Assembly: GCA_001692895.1 (NCBI GenBank)
Contig: KV748272.1
Location: forward strand, 186,001-250,000
Length of the DNA: 64,000 bases
DNA from: Cenococcum geophilum 1.58
Taxonomy: Eukaryota > Ascomycota > Dothideomycetes > Gloniales > Gloniaceae
Direction of reading: 5' to 3'
Below are positions 53,398 to 64,000 of the stretch, in pieces. The stretch's first letter is position 1, and the number at the start of each line of letters is the position of its first letter. Made by a program: the position numbers and the translations under genes. The notes under the pieces were generated by a model. That model was not told the DNA's origin. It searched no databases and saw only the letters and a program-made list of their open reading frames with translations.

Positions 53398-54549
53398 AAA
53401 AATTCTAGATTTAAAAATAAAGGTATATTAACACTCCAGTATTTGCAGCTAGTCAAAAAATACAAAATTAATTTTAATTATATATAATCTAAATAATCCA
53501 AATCAATCTCTCCTGTCTACCGCCTGTGTCTGTCATGGAGCTCTACTCGGGCGTCGGGCGATCGACTAAGGAGCCTCTCGCGGAGGCTCCAAAATCGTCG
53601 ATCGGCGGTGTTTCCCGAATGATCCGCCGGCCGTGTGCTGATTTCCTTAAACTAGGCCTAGGGTGCATGCCTGCCTGCCTGCCTGCCTGCCTGGTCCTAC
53701 CTGGTCTGTGCCTGCCCTGTGCCTGTTCGTGCCCACCTGTCTATCCTACCTGTCTGTATTCTGTAATTCGGGGGAGAGGTCGGCTCCCGATCGAAGGCTC
53801 TGCTTGATTCGATTGCGATTGATTGTATTGATTCGAATCGTTCTCCTCATGGGCGGTTCGTTGGCTGTAAATTTGAACGGTGGTCGTCTGGGGTGGCCTC
53901 CCTAGGAGGCCTTGATTCGATTTGATTCGGTAATAGGACTGATAATCGAGGCTCCTGGTTCGATTCGATCGATCGATCGAATCGATCGTGGTGTTCGCTG
54001 GCTGGTCGTTCGAACGATTATCGTCTGGTTCTGACGACGGGTCCTCTCCTACTTGCCTGCCTACCTGCCTGCCTACCCACCTAACCTGCCTGCCTGTGTC
54101 AGTATCTTGATTTAATTCGGGGGAGAGGTCGGCCCGATCGAAGGCTCTAATTGATCCAGGTCGTTCTCTATGGCCGTTCGCTAGCTGTAAATTCGGAACG
54201 GTAGGTCGTCCTTAGGGTGCCTCCCTAGGAGGCCTTGATACGATTCGGTAATGGGCCTAATATCAAATTCGATTAATCGATCAATTGAATCGTTCGTGGT
54301 CTTCCGCTAGCTGGTGTTCGAAAGGTTGTTCGTCTTAGTTCTTGTAACGGTCGTCTGGTTCTGGCGACGGTCCTCTGCTGGCTGCCGTTCTAGTGCCTCC
54401 TAAGGGAGGATGTAAGGACAAGGGTAAAGAATGGGAGTGTGACTGCCTTAAAGGGGTAACTTAGCCAGAGGCACGTGTAGGCTATCGGGAATATAGCGGG
54501 GACCCGATAGCACTGTGTGTCGCGCGCACGCGCACATAGGGTTCGTGTC

Positions 54550-54678
54550 GCATTAGGGGGGAGGTATCCCATTGGGGGGGTATCACAGTGGGGAGGGTGT
54601 CGCATTGGGGGGTGTCTTGAAGGGGTGTGCATAGGAGGTGTCGCTTTGGGGGGGGGGGTTTGGGAGGGGTGTCGCTTA
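54550..54678 (+). other. G-run cluster with quadruplex potential
   Basis: At least eight runs of four or more G's within 130 bases, including a run of ten near 54648. The unit 'gtgtcgcattggggg' is repeated with variation. Confidence 0.75.
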
Positions 54679-54977
54679 GGGGTATCCTGTCAGGAACCTG
54701 ACAGGACGATCAGGAAAATTAAGATCCTGCCAGGAGCCTGTCAGGAACGATCAGGAAATACTAGTTTCCTGTCAGGACCCTGACAGGACCGTAAGAGGAC
54801 GATCAGGAAATCAAAGATCCTGCCAGGAGCCTGTCAGGACGACCAGGACGATCAGGAAAATCAAAATCCTGCCAGGAGCCTGCCAGGAGCCTACCAGGAC
54901 GATCAGGACCTCCAGGAAAGTCAAAATCCTGTCAGGAGGCCTCCAGGATCTTGGCACCCCAACAAAATGCTGATGTA

Positions 54978-57208
54978 AGGAACCCCTTATTACTCTACCT
55001 ATAACCAACTACTACTATATAAGTGCCGCAGCCTTCTACCATATAGCACATAGGAAAGGCTAGACCATTACTACAGCTTCCTAATTACAACTATATAAGC
55101 TTAATAAAGAACAAAACCACATCCTCTATAGTAATAGGATAGACATAGTTAACCTTCTAGAAAATAATGCCCCTATAGAACTCTACGGACTTTTACCTTT
55201 AGACTTTAAAAAGTTTATAAAGCTTAAAAAAGAACTTACTAATAAGGAACTCCGTAAGCTCCTCCCCAAGAGGTACTATAACTTTATTAACGTATACTTA
55301 CAAAAAAGCGCAGATATACTCCCCCTATATTAACCTAATAACTATACCATTAATATTAAATAAGGAAAAACACTACCCTATAAAAGACCCTACCTAATAT
55401 CAAAAAATAAACTTCTAGTTATTAAAAAGTATATTAACAAACACCTTAATAAAGGGTTTATTCGCCCCAGTATATCCCTAATAGCCGCCTCTATTCTCCT
55501 TACTAAGAAGCCAAAAGGAGGTATTTAATTCTACATTAACTATAAAGGACTTAACGCTATTATAATTAAGAACTAATACCCTATACCACTTATATATAAG
55601 ACTCTTAAGCGGCTTAGCTAAGCCAAAATCTATACTAAGCTTAATATTATCACCGCCTTTAACCGCCTTTAAATACAAAAAGGTAATAAATAGAAAACCG
55701 TATTCGCATTGCGCTTTAGCCAATTCAAATATACTATTATGCCCTTTAGCGTATATAATGGCCTAGGCAGCTTCTAAAGCTATATTAATAACGCCTTATA
55801 GGACTACCTTAACGACTTCTACTCTGCGTACCTAGACAATATACTTATTTACAGCAATAACCCTTCTAAGTATACCGAGCACGTTTAAAAGGTCCTATAG
55901 CGCCTTAGGGACGTAGGACTTTACATTAATTTAAAGAAGTATAAATTCTCAGTTATAGAAGTAAAATACCTTAAACTAATTATCACTATTAAGGGTGTCT
56001 GTATAGACCCCAAGAAGGTACGCATAATTACTAAATGGTAAACCCCTAACTATATTAAAGACGTATAAGCTTTCCTTAGTTTTGCTAACTTCTATTAAAA
56101 ATTTATATATAACTTCTCGGGTGTTATAGCACCACTTATAGCAATAATGCGAATAAAGGGCCTTTCCGCAAAAGGAAGAAAAATATATCTATATTTTATC
56201 TAGACGCCTAAATATAAGAAGGCGTTCTAAGACCTTAAAGATGCTTTTACTAAAGCACCTATTCTAGCTCACTTTATACCAAAACAATAACTCTATCTTA
56301 AAACTAACTCCTTAGACCACATTAACGTAGGCATCCTCTCCTAGATAGGTAATAACGGTCTCCTCTACCTAGTCGTATTCTATTCGTTTAAGCTTATACT
56401 ATAAGAATATAACTACGAGATCTATAATAAGGAACTTCTTGCGATTATATAAGCGTTTAAGAAATTCTAACTAAAACTTTTTTTAGTAGAACCTAACCAG
56501 CCAACTAAAGTTCTTATAGATTATTATAACCTTAAGTACTTTATAACTATAAAATAGCTAAATTAACGCCAAGCACGCTAGAACAAGTTCCTCTCTAGTT
56601 TTAACTTTAAAATTATATATAGGCTAGGAGTATAAGGTACTAAGCCTAATAGCCTAATACGCCGCTTATAAGACCTTCCTTAGTCTAAAGATAACCCCTA
56701 TAACTAGTTCTAATAATAGATAATCCTAAAAGTACGAAATTTAGCCCTAGGTATACTACCTATAATAGAGCTAACTATACCTTAGCTCCATACCACAGAA
56801 CTAGAATTACCTCCCAAAATTAATAAGCTTATCACTACGGCATATAACACCTTTATTAACCTATTATTATATTAACTTATTGCCGCAAAGACCGCTAGCG
56901 CCTATACGCTGCCAACTAAACTTTAAAGCTTAGGCTAGATTAATATAGCAGCCTTAGAAGTAAAAGAGAACAGGCTCTATTATAAAGGCCGTCTATTTAT
57001 CCCTAACTTAGAAAATTTATAACGGCAACTAATCTAAATAGCCTACGACCTCTAATTAAGCGGCTACCTAAGCAGAGGAGGAACCTATAAGCTTCTTAGC
57101 CGATACTACTTCTAGCCTAAAATAATAGACTTAGTTAAATACTTTATAGGCGCCTACCATAGTTATAAGCGCGCTAAGGCCTTTAATACAAAGTACTAAG
57201 GACTATTA
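54978..57208 (+). pseudogene. Gypsy-3 pol: reverse transcriptase, RNase H, start of integrase
   Basis: Reverse transcriptase: 'LLPKRYYNFINVYL', 'YINKHLNKGFIRPS', 'FYINYKGLNAIIIKN', 'FKYTIMPFSVYNG', then 'YLDNILIYS' (55829-55855; YLDD with the second Asp as Asn, 55838-55840), 'LHINLKKCKF'-type text near 55930 and 'FLSFANFY-KFIYNF' near 56080. RNase H: 'LYLKTNSLDHINVGILS', 'VVFYSFKLIL-EYNYEIYNKELLAII'. Then the integrase zinc-binding part 'LSGYLSRGGTYKLLSRYYF' and 'LVKYFIGAYHSYKRAKAFNTKY'. LINE-B splits it after 'QGLL', and the frame goes on at 62798. Confidence 0.87.
57195..57208. repeat. LINE-B target-site duplication, left (actaaggactatta)
   Basis: Fourteen bases identical to 62784-62797. 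Confidence 0.92.
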
Positions 57209-57479
57209 ATAATAATAATTCATTGCTTAACGTCCGATTCGGATCCCTGTTGGGCCCATGCGGACTACTCCTTATTTATATATGGGGAGAAAACTCTATT
57301 TAAGAAAAATAAGAAAACCCCGTAATCTATCTCCCCGCCTTTTGGGACTCGCCTACTTAGCGCCTGCGAGTCGCCTATGGTGCTCTACTACCTTACTGTT
57401 TAACCTCCTTAGGAACCACTGCTGCCGTAACAAGCCTACGGACGCGCTAGTATTATAAACTATTACTCTACTACTGTAG

Positions 57480-60400
57480 AGTTACTAGGGGGCACCTACT
57501 GCTCGCCCCCTTACCTTTTATTACCATTTCCCTTGCAACCCGGAACTAATTTAGCACATTTTAACTAATAAGCCACTAGGTAACCGCCTTAAGGCCTTTT
57601 TATATTGAGAGCAGTATATTATAGTTCTCTATGCCAGCTGCTAAAAGCATTATTTCTTAATTGGTGCGTAGGGGGCATAGCAGTATTACGTGTTTTGGTG
57701 TCTGTCTTAGCCAGCCATATTCGCATCTCAGGCTACCTACTAGGACACCCACCCAGTAAAGCTAATCTTTTAGTCCTATTATTCCTGTTCTTAAGAGTAT
57801 TGCTATTATATTTTCTGCCTTTATTAGGCCTTCTCGGAGCCCTTGGGTATTTACCCCCTATAGCGTTAACTATGCTATAGCTTAGGTTTGTCTTGCCTAA
57901 GTCAGCCTCTATACCTTTAACTCCCATTTGCCTCTCCAGCGTTAGTCCAACCAGTATTGCATTGCGGTAGATGGTTTCCCGGCATTCTTATATATTCTAC
58001 TTTAGCTCCTTTCTCTGTCTTACTATTGTCTTTGCTAACCTCTTATACGTCTCCCTTCCTCCTCTATATAGGCCTAGGCCCTAAAGCGGCACCATTCTTC
58101 TTCTGCTTTCTTTACCTGTTTCTCTAATATCTCTTCCCTACTTTGGAGTTGTTAGTTTATTCTCCTACGGGGCACCCTAGGGTCCCTCCATAGTTTACTT
58201 AGGCGTGTCTTAATGTACTTTATAACATTAGAGTTGCGTTTATTTTGCGTCCTTTATATTGCAGCGGCTTTAATATATAACTATAGGGGGGGAATATTAG
58301 ATTCCTTCTTAAGCAGTGCTGTGGCCGTTTGCTTGTACCCACCTATAATACTCTAAAGGCAGGCTATTTGGACCTTTTAAAGTGGTTTAAGGAGTAATTT
58401 AGGGGGGCCCTTCTTAGTTTCTCTAATGGCCTAAATACTGGATTTATATGTCATGGTTGGCCGGACAACTGCTATATATAGTAGGCGTGACCTCTAGAAG
58501 CATGGACCCTATATAGAGTTAACAATCCTAAATAAAGCGATAAACTGTGCTTGGCCTTTACGGGCCGCTTATACTGTATATACGCTTTACCGGAGCTTAC
58601 TATCTACCTATACTCCTAATACCCTTAGGCCCTAAACTGGTTAACCCCTAAAGCCTTAGATATAAATTATATACTAGAGATCTGCAGATTAGTTGCGTTT
58701 TCTTATAAAATGGATTAGCTGGTATTTCTCTGGTAAGAATTAGACTCCATAATGTTTTGCCTATTCTATATAAGTATTATAGGCTTTCTTTAGTGTTCTG
58801 CAATTCTCTGCGGCTGTTAGCCCGTATATAATTAGGTTTATATCGTTAATAAAGCCTATCCCCTAGGTCGCCCCTTCCTTAAAGAAGTCAAGCAGGTTAC
58901 TTATAAAGAAAAGGAAGAGTATAGGCGAGAGGGGTAATCCTTATAGTATTCCTATTACAACTGCAATAGGGGGGCTCTAGTATCCGCTAAAGACCAGTAA
59001 TGTTTCTTTCTGGCCTATAAACCCTTAGATAAATTATATAATCCATTCTAGGAAGCCCTTTGCCCTAAGGATATATAGGAGACGCTTGTGGGGTATATTA
59101 TTGTAGGCACCACTAATATCTAGGCTAAGCATTAATACTATAAAGTCCTTTCGCATCGCCTATGCAGATTTAATGGTGGCAGTAAGTAGCGTAAGTACTA
59201 ATAGTATTAAGCGGTTCTTTCTTGCCCCTATTTAGCTTTATGGTAGTAGGGCGTATTCCTTTACTGTGTCTACTATGCGTTCCGCTATTACCCTTTCTAA
59301 GATCTTACTAAGGGTGTTTTCTAAGGCAATAGGGCGGTAGCTTCCTGGGATTAAGTAATCTACTTTACCTTCTTTTCGTAGGACAATCGTCGTTATAGAT
59401 CTTCCAAGTTATAGGTAGTAGCCTATAGCAAAGCATGCTCTGGCTATATCTATAAGCTAAGGTGCTATAAGTGGCCTATAGGTTTTTAGGGCCTTATTTG
59501 GAATCCCATCTGGTCCTAGTGCTATATTATTTAAAAGGCGGCTAATGGTTCTAGCCATTTCCTCTGTTATTATGTCGCTGTCGACCCGCAGGCGAGTTAC
59601 TGGTGTTTCGCCCGTAATATTACTAAGGTCTGCTAGAGCCAGTTGGGGGAAGAACCTTTCTGTAAGGATCTTTGCCTTTTTATCGTTATTATTTATAGCC
59701 TGTGATTCTCCTACTCTTCGTAGGGGTAGTAGGTGTAGGTCTTCTGCTAGGCGCCCTGCCTTTTTCTTTGCCCATTTTGCTATAGCCTAAAGGCCCTTAT
59801 TATGGGGGAGGCTCGGGTTAGAAGTATGCTCATTTATAAACCGTCTCCAGTTATTCCTTACTTCTTTTTTTAGGGTATTCTTTAGCTGGTTTCTTGTGTC
59901 TTTGTATCGTCTCTTGTCTTTAGGGTCGTGGCTGCTTATATATTTCCTTCTTACTCGTCGTTGGCTAGTAACTAGAACTGTATATTATATAGACTATGCG
60001 TGTCGCGCATAGGGGCCCGGTTTTGAGATTGGGCAGTACTCTTTTAGCCCATTTTTAATCGCTGCCTGGATCCTTTCTAGTCTTCGGTCAATTTCCTTAG
60101 GGGTGGCCAATAAGCCTCACTCGTTTAGTATTGGGTGGATTTCTTCTAGGTTTTAGAGTTATTGTTTAACTGCATTAAGGAAACTGTCTATCTTAAGCTT
60201 CCTTATTGCGTATCTTTTTCTATTTAGTTGCGCTTTGGTATCTAGGTCTAGCTATATCTAGATAGGGATATGGTCTAGGGTAAGTGCCTATTCTTCTTCG
60301 GGGTTATACCTTTTAAGTCTCTGGTATAGGCCTTCGTCCATAAATATAAGGTTAATTGTGCTTCTAGCGGTGCCTTATTGCTATATAATTACTCCTAGGG

Positions 60401-60960
60401 GGGTGGCTAGCTTAAGGCCCCAGATATCTATAGCTCTTAGTAGGCACTCTAACTGTTAATCTACAGCAACATAGATACCCCCCTACCGCGGGTGGTAGAG
60501 GTTTATGTCTCCTAGTAGGATAGACTCTATACCTTCGGTTTCCAGTAAGCTTATTACTAATATAATATTCTCTATTTATGGGACCCCTTCGACCCTAGGG
60601 TTATATACATTAATAATTTATACCGGTCCCCTATATATTTAGATTGTTATAACTGCAATATTTGGGTTAACTGCCTGCCATAACCATAAGGACAGGCTGA
60701 TAGCCTTGCTGATTATAAAGCATATGTATGTGGCTGCTTTTAGTTCGTATAGGAGCTGGAATCCTTAGGGGCAGTATATTGATTATATAAAGGTATTGTA
60801 ATACGGTTCTTGTATAGCAAGAATATAGTATTTCTCTAGGTCTAGACTGTCTAGTAGGGGCCTTATAAGGCGGTGGTTTATATTACCGCAGTTATACTAT
60901 ATAATGGATAGGTGGCGGACCCCCGGCGAGGGTCCTTTAACTCTCCTTTATTTCTCACTT
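57480..60960 (-). pseudogene. LINE-B ORF2 (endonuclease-reverse transcriptase) relic
   Basis: Endonuclease: 'VLLGDINLYHPRWGG' (60520-60475), matching 'GDfN-HHP-W', 'RSTINLIFMDEGL' (60375-60335; family STIDLIF) and 'TLDHIPI' (about 60270; family SDH-P). Reverse transcriptase motif: 'GFINDINLIIYGLT' (58815-58856), where the family has F-(I/V)-D-D, so the first Asp reads Asn (58845-58847) and the second is kept. The C-terminal Cys/His finger is at 57730-57670. ORF2 has fewer stops than in LINE-A, but enough to be dead. Several open frames on + in this region (for example 57605-57880, 59545-59790) are antisense to it. Confidence 0.83.
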
Positions 60961-61039
60961 TTTCTATTTCCACTTTCTCTAGAATATTTGGAGCTTCTGT
61001 CTCTTATATCTACACCCTAGTTACTACTTATTTTATATA

Positions 61040-62770
61040 GAGCTTTCCATTCCCGTGTCTTGTGTTCCTATTAGCGCTTCTATATCTAAATCTATTATTA
61101 TTACCGGTTCTTCCCCTATTCTTACTAGTCGGCTATATACCCTTTATGGGTCGGCTACAAATATTATATTTGCCGCATTAAGTCTAATTCTTAATTATCC
61201 TGGTCTTAAGCCTGCTATTGCTGTCTATAGGGGTCTTCCTACAGGGCGTCCTCTCCCTTATATCCCCTATAACCCTTATATCCCTAATCGGTTTGGTAAT
61301 ATTACACGGCGTCGCTTCTGGCCCGTTAAGGCTTAGGATAGCTGGCCTAGCCCTCTAGTGTTAAAGGTAGGAAACGCTAGGAAGGCGCCTGCGTCCCCCT
61401 AGCTTATTACCTATTATTTCCATTTATATAATCTAGCGTATAGTTATTCCCGCAGCTGTTAAGCCCTTGCCTTCCGTCTCCTGTATTTAATATAGTCTTC
61501 TCTCTCCTACGCCTTATATGTGCTTTAGTAGCAGTTCACGTATTTTATTTAGTCTTAATTTAAGCAATGTCTCGTATTATAGGGGCCTGTATAGTGGCCA
61601 CAGCATACCTGTGCTGCGCATATAGATTAGGTGTGTCCCTATTATATATAGCGATAGTATTATTCTAGGCATAGTCTGTGGTTATAGAGCCTTGTATTAT
61701 ATATAAGGCCATTTATAATTATTCCTTTTTGGATAAAGAGTTTTTGCATTCCTAGTGTATATATACTGATAATAAGGGAGCTATACGTTCGTCCGGCGTC
61801 TCCCTAGCAAGTCTCTGGCGACCCTCATATCCTCTTATTATTCTTATTATATACTTAGTTTATATTTTCCTATTAAAGCCATTAAATTTAGGTGATTTTA
61901 AATCCTAGTATAAGGCGTTCCGTTTGTCTTACTATCTCCTATATAATTGCTATATTGTCTACCTAGCGTCCCTTTTCTACCCTAAGGCTTATAGGAACCG
62001 CTAGGACCTCGACTAGGTAATCCTCGCGGAGTACTTTTATGCTAATACGTTCTCCTAGCCTATCCCCTACCCTTACGGCTTGTTCCTTTGCCTATTAGTC
62101 CTTTAAGGTAACTCTAATATCTCCGCTCTTAAGGTGTCGGACTATAACAGCGTTATAGACCTCTTTACGTATCTTTATAAGGACTTCTATTTCTAATTAT
62201 CCCCTAAGCCCCTCTGCTTATTCTATATTTGGTTATATTATAATTATATACCCGGTTATTAACTTAAGGGGGATAAGTTCCCTATACTGTGAAAGCGCAG
62301 CTATAGCGGCCTAGGTGCGGTTCGCTAGTAAGGGGGGGTTATACTTATTTTTAATTTTGCTTAGCTGTTGGAGGATTTAATTAAGGGTTTACTGGAGGGG
62401 CGCCTAAGGTTCGCTAGACTAGCGGAGCCATTCTACTAGCTGTATTAGTTCGTTATGGCTAACGGTTACTCCCCTATAATTTTGGATACTAAACGCGTTT
62501 AATAGGCTTTGTATTTTATTAGATGCCTTCTTAATAGAGGTATTTCCGCTTTATGGTGTGGTATTCGCCCGTCTTTATTGTGGAGGGCCATTGCTAGGCG
62601 TAGTTCTAGCGGTCGCGCGCGAGTGCGAGCCACCGTTGTTCGACGTGTGCCTCCCCTGCGATGTATGCATCTTAGGGGGATTCTCTAGGTGTTTTTCAGG
62701 GTTCTTTTGGTTGGTTTTGGTCTTTTTGGGCCGGGTGCAGCAAGAGCTCCTTTTTCAGCTAAGGTTATAT
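61040..62770 (-). pseudogene. LINE-B leader and ORF1 (gag-like) relic
   Basis: The zinc-knuckle cluster 'CGHYTGPYNTRHCLN' and 'NCY-STYKA' lies at 61530-61610 on -. Upstream are 'VGDRLGERISIKVLREDYLVEVLAVPISLRV' in pieces (62060-61960). The 5' part down to about 62550 is the counterpart of the open leader of LINE-A, with 'gatgcatacatcg' and CG-rich DNA (62600-62660) that keeps many CpG. The start codon is unclear. Confidence 0.6.
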
Positions 62771-62783
62771 AAGGTGCTACGTC

Positions 62784-62797
62784 ACTAAGGACTATTA
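62784..62797. repeat. LINE-B target-site duplication, right (actaaggactatta)
   Basis: Identical to 57195-57208. The Gypsy-3 frame continues directly after it. Confidence 0.92.
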
Positions 62798-64000
62798 CAC
62801 CCTCTACTAGTACCTATATGACGATAGGCAAATATTATTATAGATTTCGTTATTAACCTACCACCCTATAAGCGATATAGCCGTACCTATAAGAACATCC
62901 TTATAATAATATACCGACTTATAAAAGAGCGCCACTACGTCCTAACCAAAGGCGTAGCCGTTAGCGACGTCACTAACGCCTTCCTTTGCGAAATCTACCA
63001 ATTATATAGGTTACCTAACTTAATTACGTCCAACTAAGGCATATAGTTCGGCTTTAATATATAGAGACGAATCTGCTAACGCCTTAGCATCTCTGTTAAG
63101 ATATCTATATCCTTTTACTACAAAACTGCTAGGTAACTAGAAAACGCTAATACTAGCATAAAAGCGTACCTACGATAGGTAGTTACCTATAGTTAAGATA
63201 ACTGGGTAGATTACCTCCTACTAGGTAAATTCGCAGTAAATAACTACGTCTTAACTACTACAGGACTTACCCCATTCTTCGCGAATAAGGGATATTACCC
63301 CTAATCCGGCATAGAACCACTAGAACCTATTAATAAGAAACTGCCATATAGAAAACGCCTTAAGATACTACTTACTAATTAGTATACAGACCGTATAAAA
63401 AATCTACTCAACTACTATAAGGGAGAAATGGCCTAGGCTTAAGCAAAGTAGGCCTACTTCGCCAACTATTATAGAACGCTACCACCGGAGATGCGTATTA
63501 GTGATTAGATATGGCTAGATATATATAATATCTCTATACAGAGGCCTATAAAGTCACTTAATTATAAGAACCTCGGCCCTTACCTAATTAAATAAGTCAT
63601 TAATAGGGGAGCCGTATATAAGCTAGAGCTCCTACCTACCCTAGTCACCCGCGGGATATAGCCTATATTTTACCTATAGTTACTATACCTTTACTAGCCT
63701 AACCCCTTACCGGGGCAGATATAGCCTAAATTCTTACTAGTACTAATCTAAGATAAGAATAAAGATAAGAACTACAAGGAGTGGACTGTTAAACGAATTA
63801 TTAACTCTAAATACTTTAGTAAAGGTAGAGGACAATGGCTCTACTACAGAGCTATATATATAGGATTTGACATAAATTAGCTAAAATGGCAACTATAAAA
63901 AGACTTTAAAAATGTAAAGGATCTAATTAACAACTTTTATTATATAAACCCATAGAAACCGGGCCTAAGCAGAGATTTTATACCTAATCCTCTATAGGAG
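62798..64000 (+). pseudogene. Gypsy-3 integrase core, GPY/F and chromodomain-like tail
   Basis: Integrase core: 'IIIDFVINLPPYKRYSRTYKNILIIIYRL' in pieces (family 'DFVtgLP-s....illvvDRlTK', Asp as Tyr/Asn), 'CEIYQLYRLPNLITSNQG' (family 'G-P--ivSDRG'), 'FYYKTARQLENANTSIKAYLR' (family 'fHPqTDGQTErvNq', so the second Asp is lost), 'NWVDYLLLGKFAVNNY'. 'LGPYLI' near 63575 is the GPY/F motif. The end, 'KEWTVKRIINSKYF ... GQWLYYRAIYIGFDIN-LKW', then 'FKNVKDLINNFYYINPQKPG' (63780-63970), follows the chromodomain pattern 'WeVekIldsr...yLvkWkGy...tWep...l-na-elv-efh--nP-kp'. Chromovirus chromodomains direct integration to modified chromatin. The reading frame runs to the window end. Confidence 0.85.

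Larger units (their letters stand above)
53171..54975 (+). mobile_element. TIR element C: non-coding, nearly unmutated, TA target site
   Basis: 1805 bp flanked by TA (53169-53170, 54976-54977). Ends are catcagcaaaatgtt and the inverted aacaaaatgctgatg, matching except for an AAA/TTT core. It contains TCCTGACAGG and CCAGGACC arrays (53190-53397), an AT-rich block, the conserved module 53570-53665, CTGC arrays (53668-53695, 54045-54095), TCGATCGA/CGGTCGT repeats, a G-rich block (54550-54678) and a second TCCTGTCAGG array (54680-54950). It is homologous to element A in inverted orientation. No transposase: the open frames in it come from its GC-rich repeats. CA and TG are plentiful, so RIP is slight. 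Excision with one TA restores the Gypsy-3 frame. Confidence 0.85.
57209..62783 (-). mobile_element. LINE-B: Tad1-like non-LTR retrotransposon
   Basis: 5575 bp, inverted relative to LINE-A and homologous to it. The 3' end (left) carries the tail ataataataatt (TTA units on -). Target duplication of 14 bp. It is less RIPed than LINE-A: codons that are TAA/TAG in A are often intact here. It interrupts the integrase of Gypsy-3. The first about 30 bases at the 5' end differ from those of LINE-A; homology starts at 'gaaaaaggagctcttgct'. Confidence 0.92.
50755..64000 (+). mobile_element. Gypsy-3: chromovirus-like Ty3/gypsy element, 3' end outside the window
   Basis: 5' LTR, gag, protease region, reverse transcriptase, RNase H, integrase and a chromodomain-like C-terminus are all on +. 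It is interrupted by TIR element C (53171-54975) and LINE-B (57209-62783). The 3' LTR is not reached. It is inserted in the pogo-2 gene; the base pairs before it (gtatt, 50750-50754) should be duplicated beyond its right end. RIPed throughout. Confidence 0.88.

Noticed and set aside
53526..55008. Several 65-93 codon open frames within element C
   Set aside because: They arise from GC-rich repeats, overlap on both strands and match no family. Element C is best seen as non-coding.
57605..57927. 91-codon + frame and 64-codon - frame
   Set aside because: They lie over the C-terminal part of LINE-B ORF2 in the wrong frame or strand. The true frame holds the Cys/His finger.
1..64000. CRISPR array, bacterial operons or ribosome binding sites
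   Set aside because: Repeats are tandem without unique spacers, and all recognisable families are fungal transposons or fungal gene families.

Overview
The window looks like a transposon graveyard from the genome of a filamentous ascomycete (Pezizomycotina). No intact gene was found. Almost every recognisable reading frame is riddled with TAA and TAG, and nearly always where a family-conserved Gln (CAA/CAG) or Trp (TGG) is expected, while TGA is rare. TpA is very common. That is the pattern left by repeat-induced point mutation (RIP, CpA to TpA on either strand). The same process has turned catalytic Asp codons into Asn in all five reverse transcriptases and in both pogo-type transposases seen here. 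A few inserts (two solo LTRs, an ORF1-only LINE and one TIR element) are much less affected, so they look younger or escaped RIP.

Left part (1-26.4 kb): relics of protein-coding genes rather than retroelements. A long stretch of decayed coding-like sequence with in-frame tandem repeats runs to about 8.6 kb. It is followed by a BTB/POZ-domain gene (8.6-9.6 kb, +). Next comes a DUF3435 tyrosine recombinase (10.07-12.48 kb, -), the family of Starship 'captains'. Divergent from it is a roughly 1000-codon unknown gene (12.7-18.06 kb, +), split by a 2137-bp ORF1-only LINE with a target-site duplication. A tandemly duplicated unknown gene follows (18.06-22.17 kb), its first copy carrying a solo LTR. 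Then come a DUF6589-like gene (22.2-25.26 kb, -), an 88-bp T-shaped triple-stem palindrome, and the C-terminal half of a pogo/Fot1 transposase (25.5-26.4 kb, +).

Right part (26.5-64 kb): nested transposons whose borders can be read base by base. Gypsy-1 (5' LTR at 27572, +) is interrupted by LINE-A (28750-34343, Tad1-like, 16-bp TSD), a non-coding TIR element (34504-36828, TA target), a second TIR element (38720-40343) and complete Gypsy-2 (40983-48960, -, 426-bp LTRs, 5-bp TSD). To the right lies a second pogo/Fot1 gene (-), itself interrupted by a 215-bp solo LTR and cut by Gypsy-3 (50755 to the window end, +). Gypsy-3 carries a nearly unmutated copy of the first TIR element (53171-54975) and LINE-B (57209-62783, -), and ends in an integrase with GPY/F-like and chromodomain-like segments. 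Removing the inserts and one TSD copy restores continuous host reading frames in most cases, which is the main support for the coordinates.

The most notable points are the Starship captain relic with a neighbouring BTB gene, the ORF1-only LINE, the T-shaped palindrome, the satellite-filled TIR element family, and the visible age layering by RIP damage.
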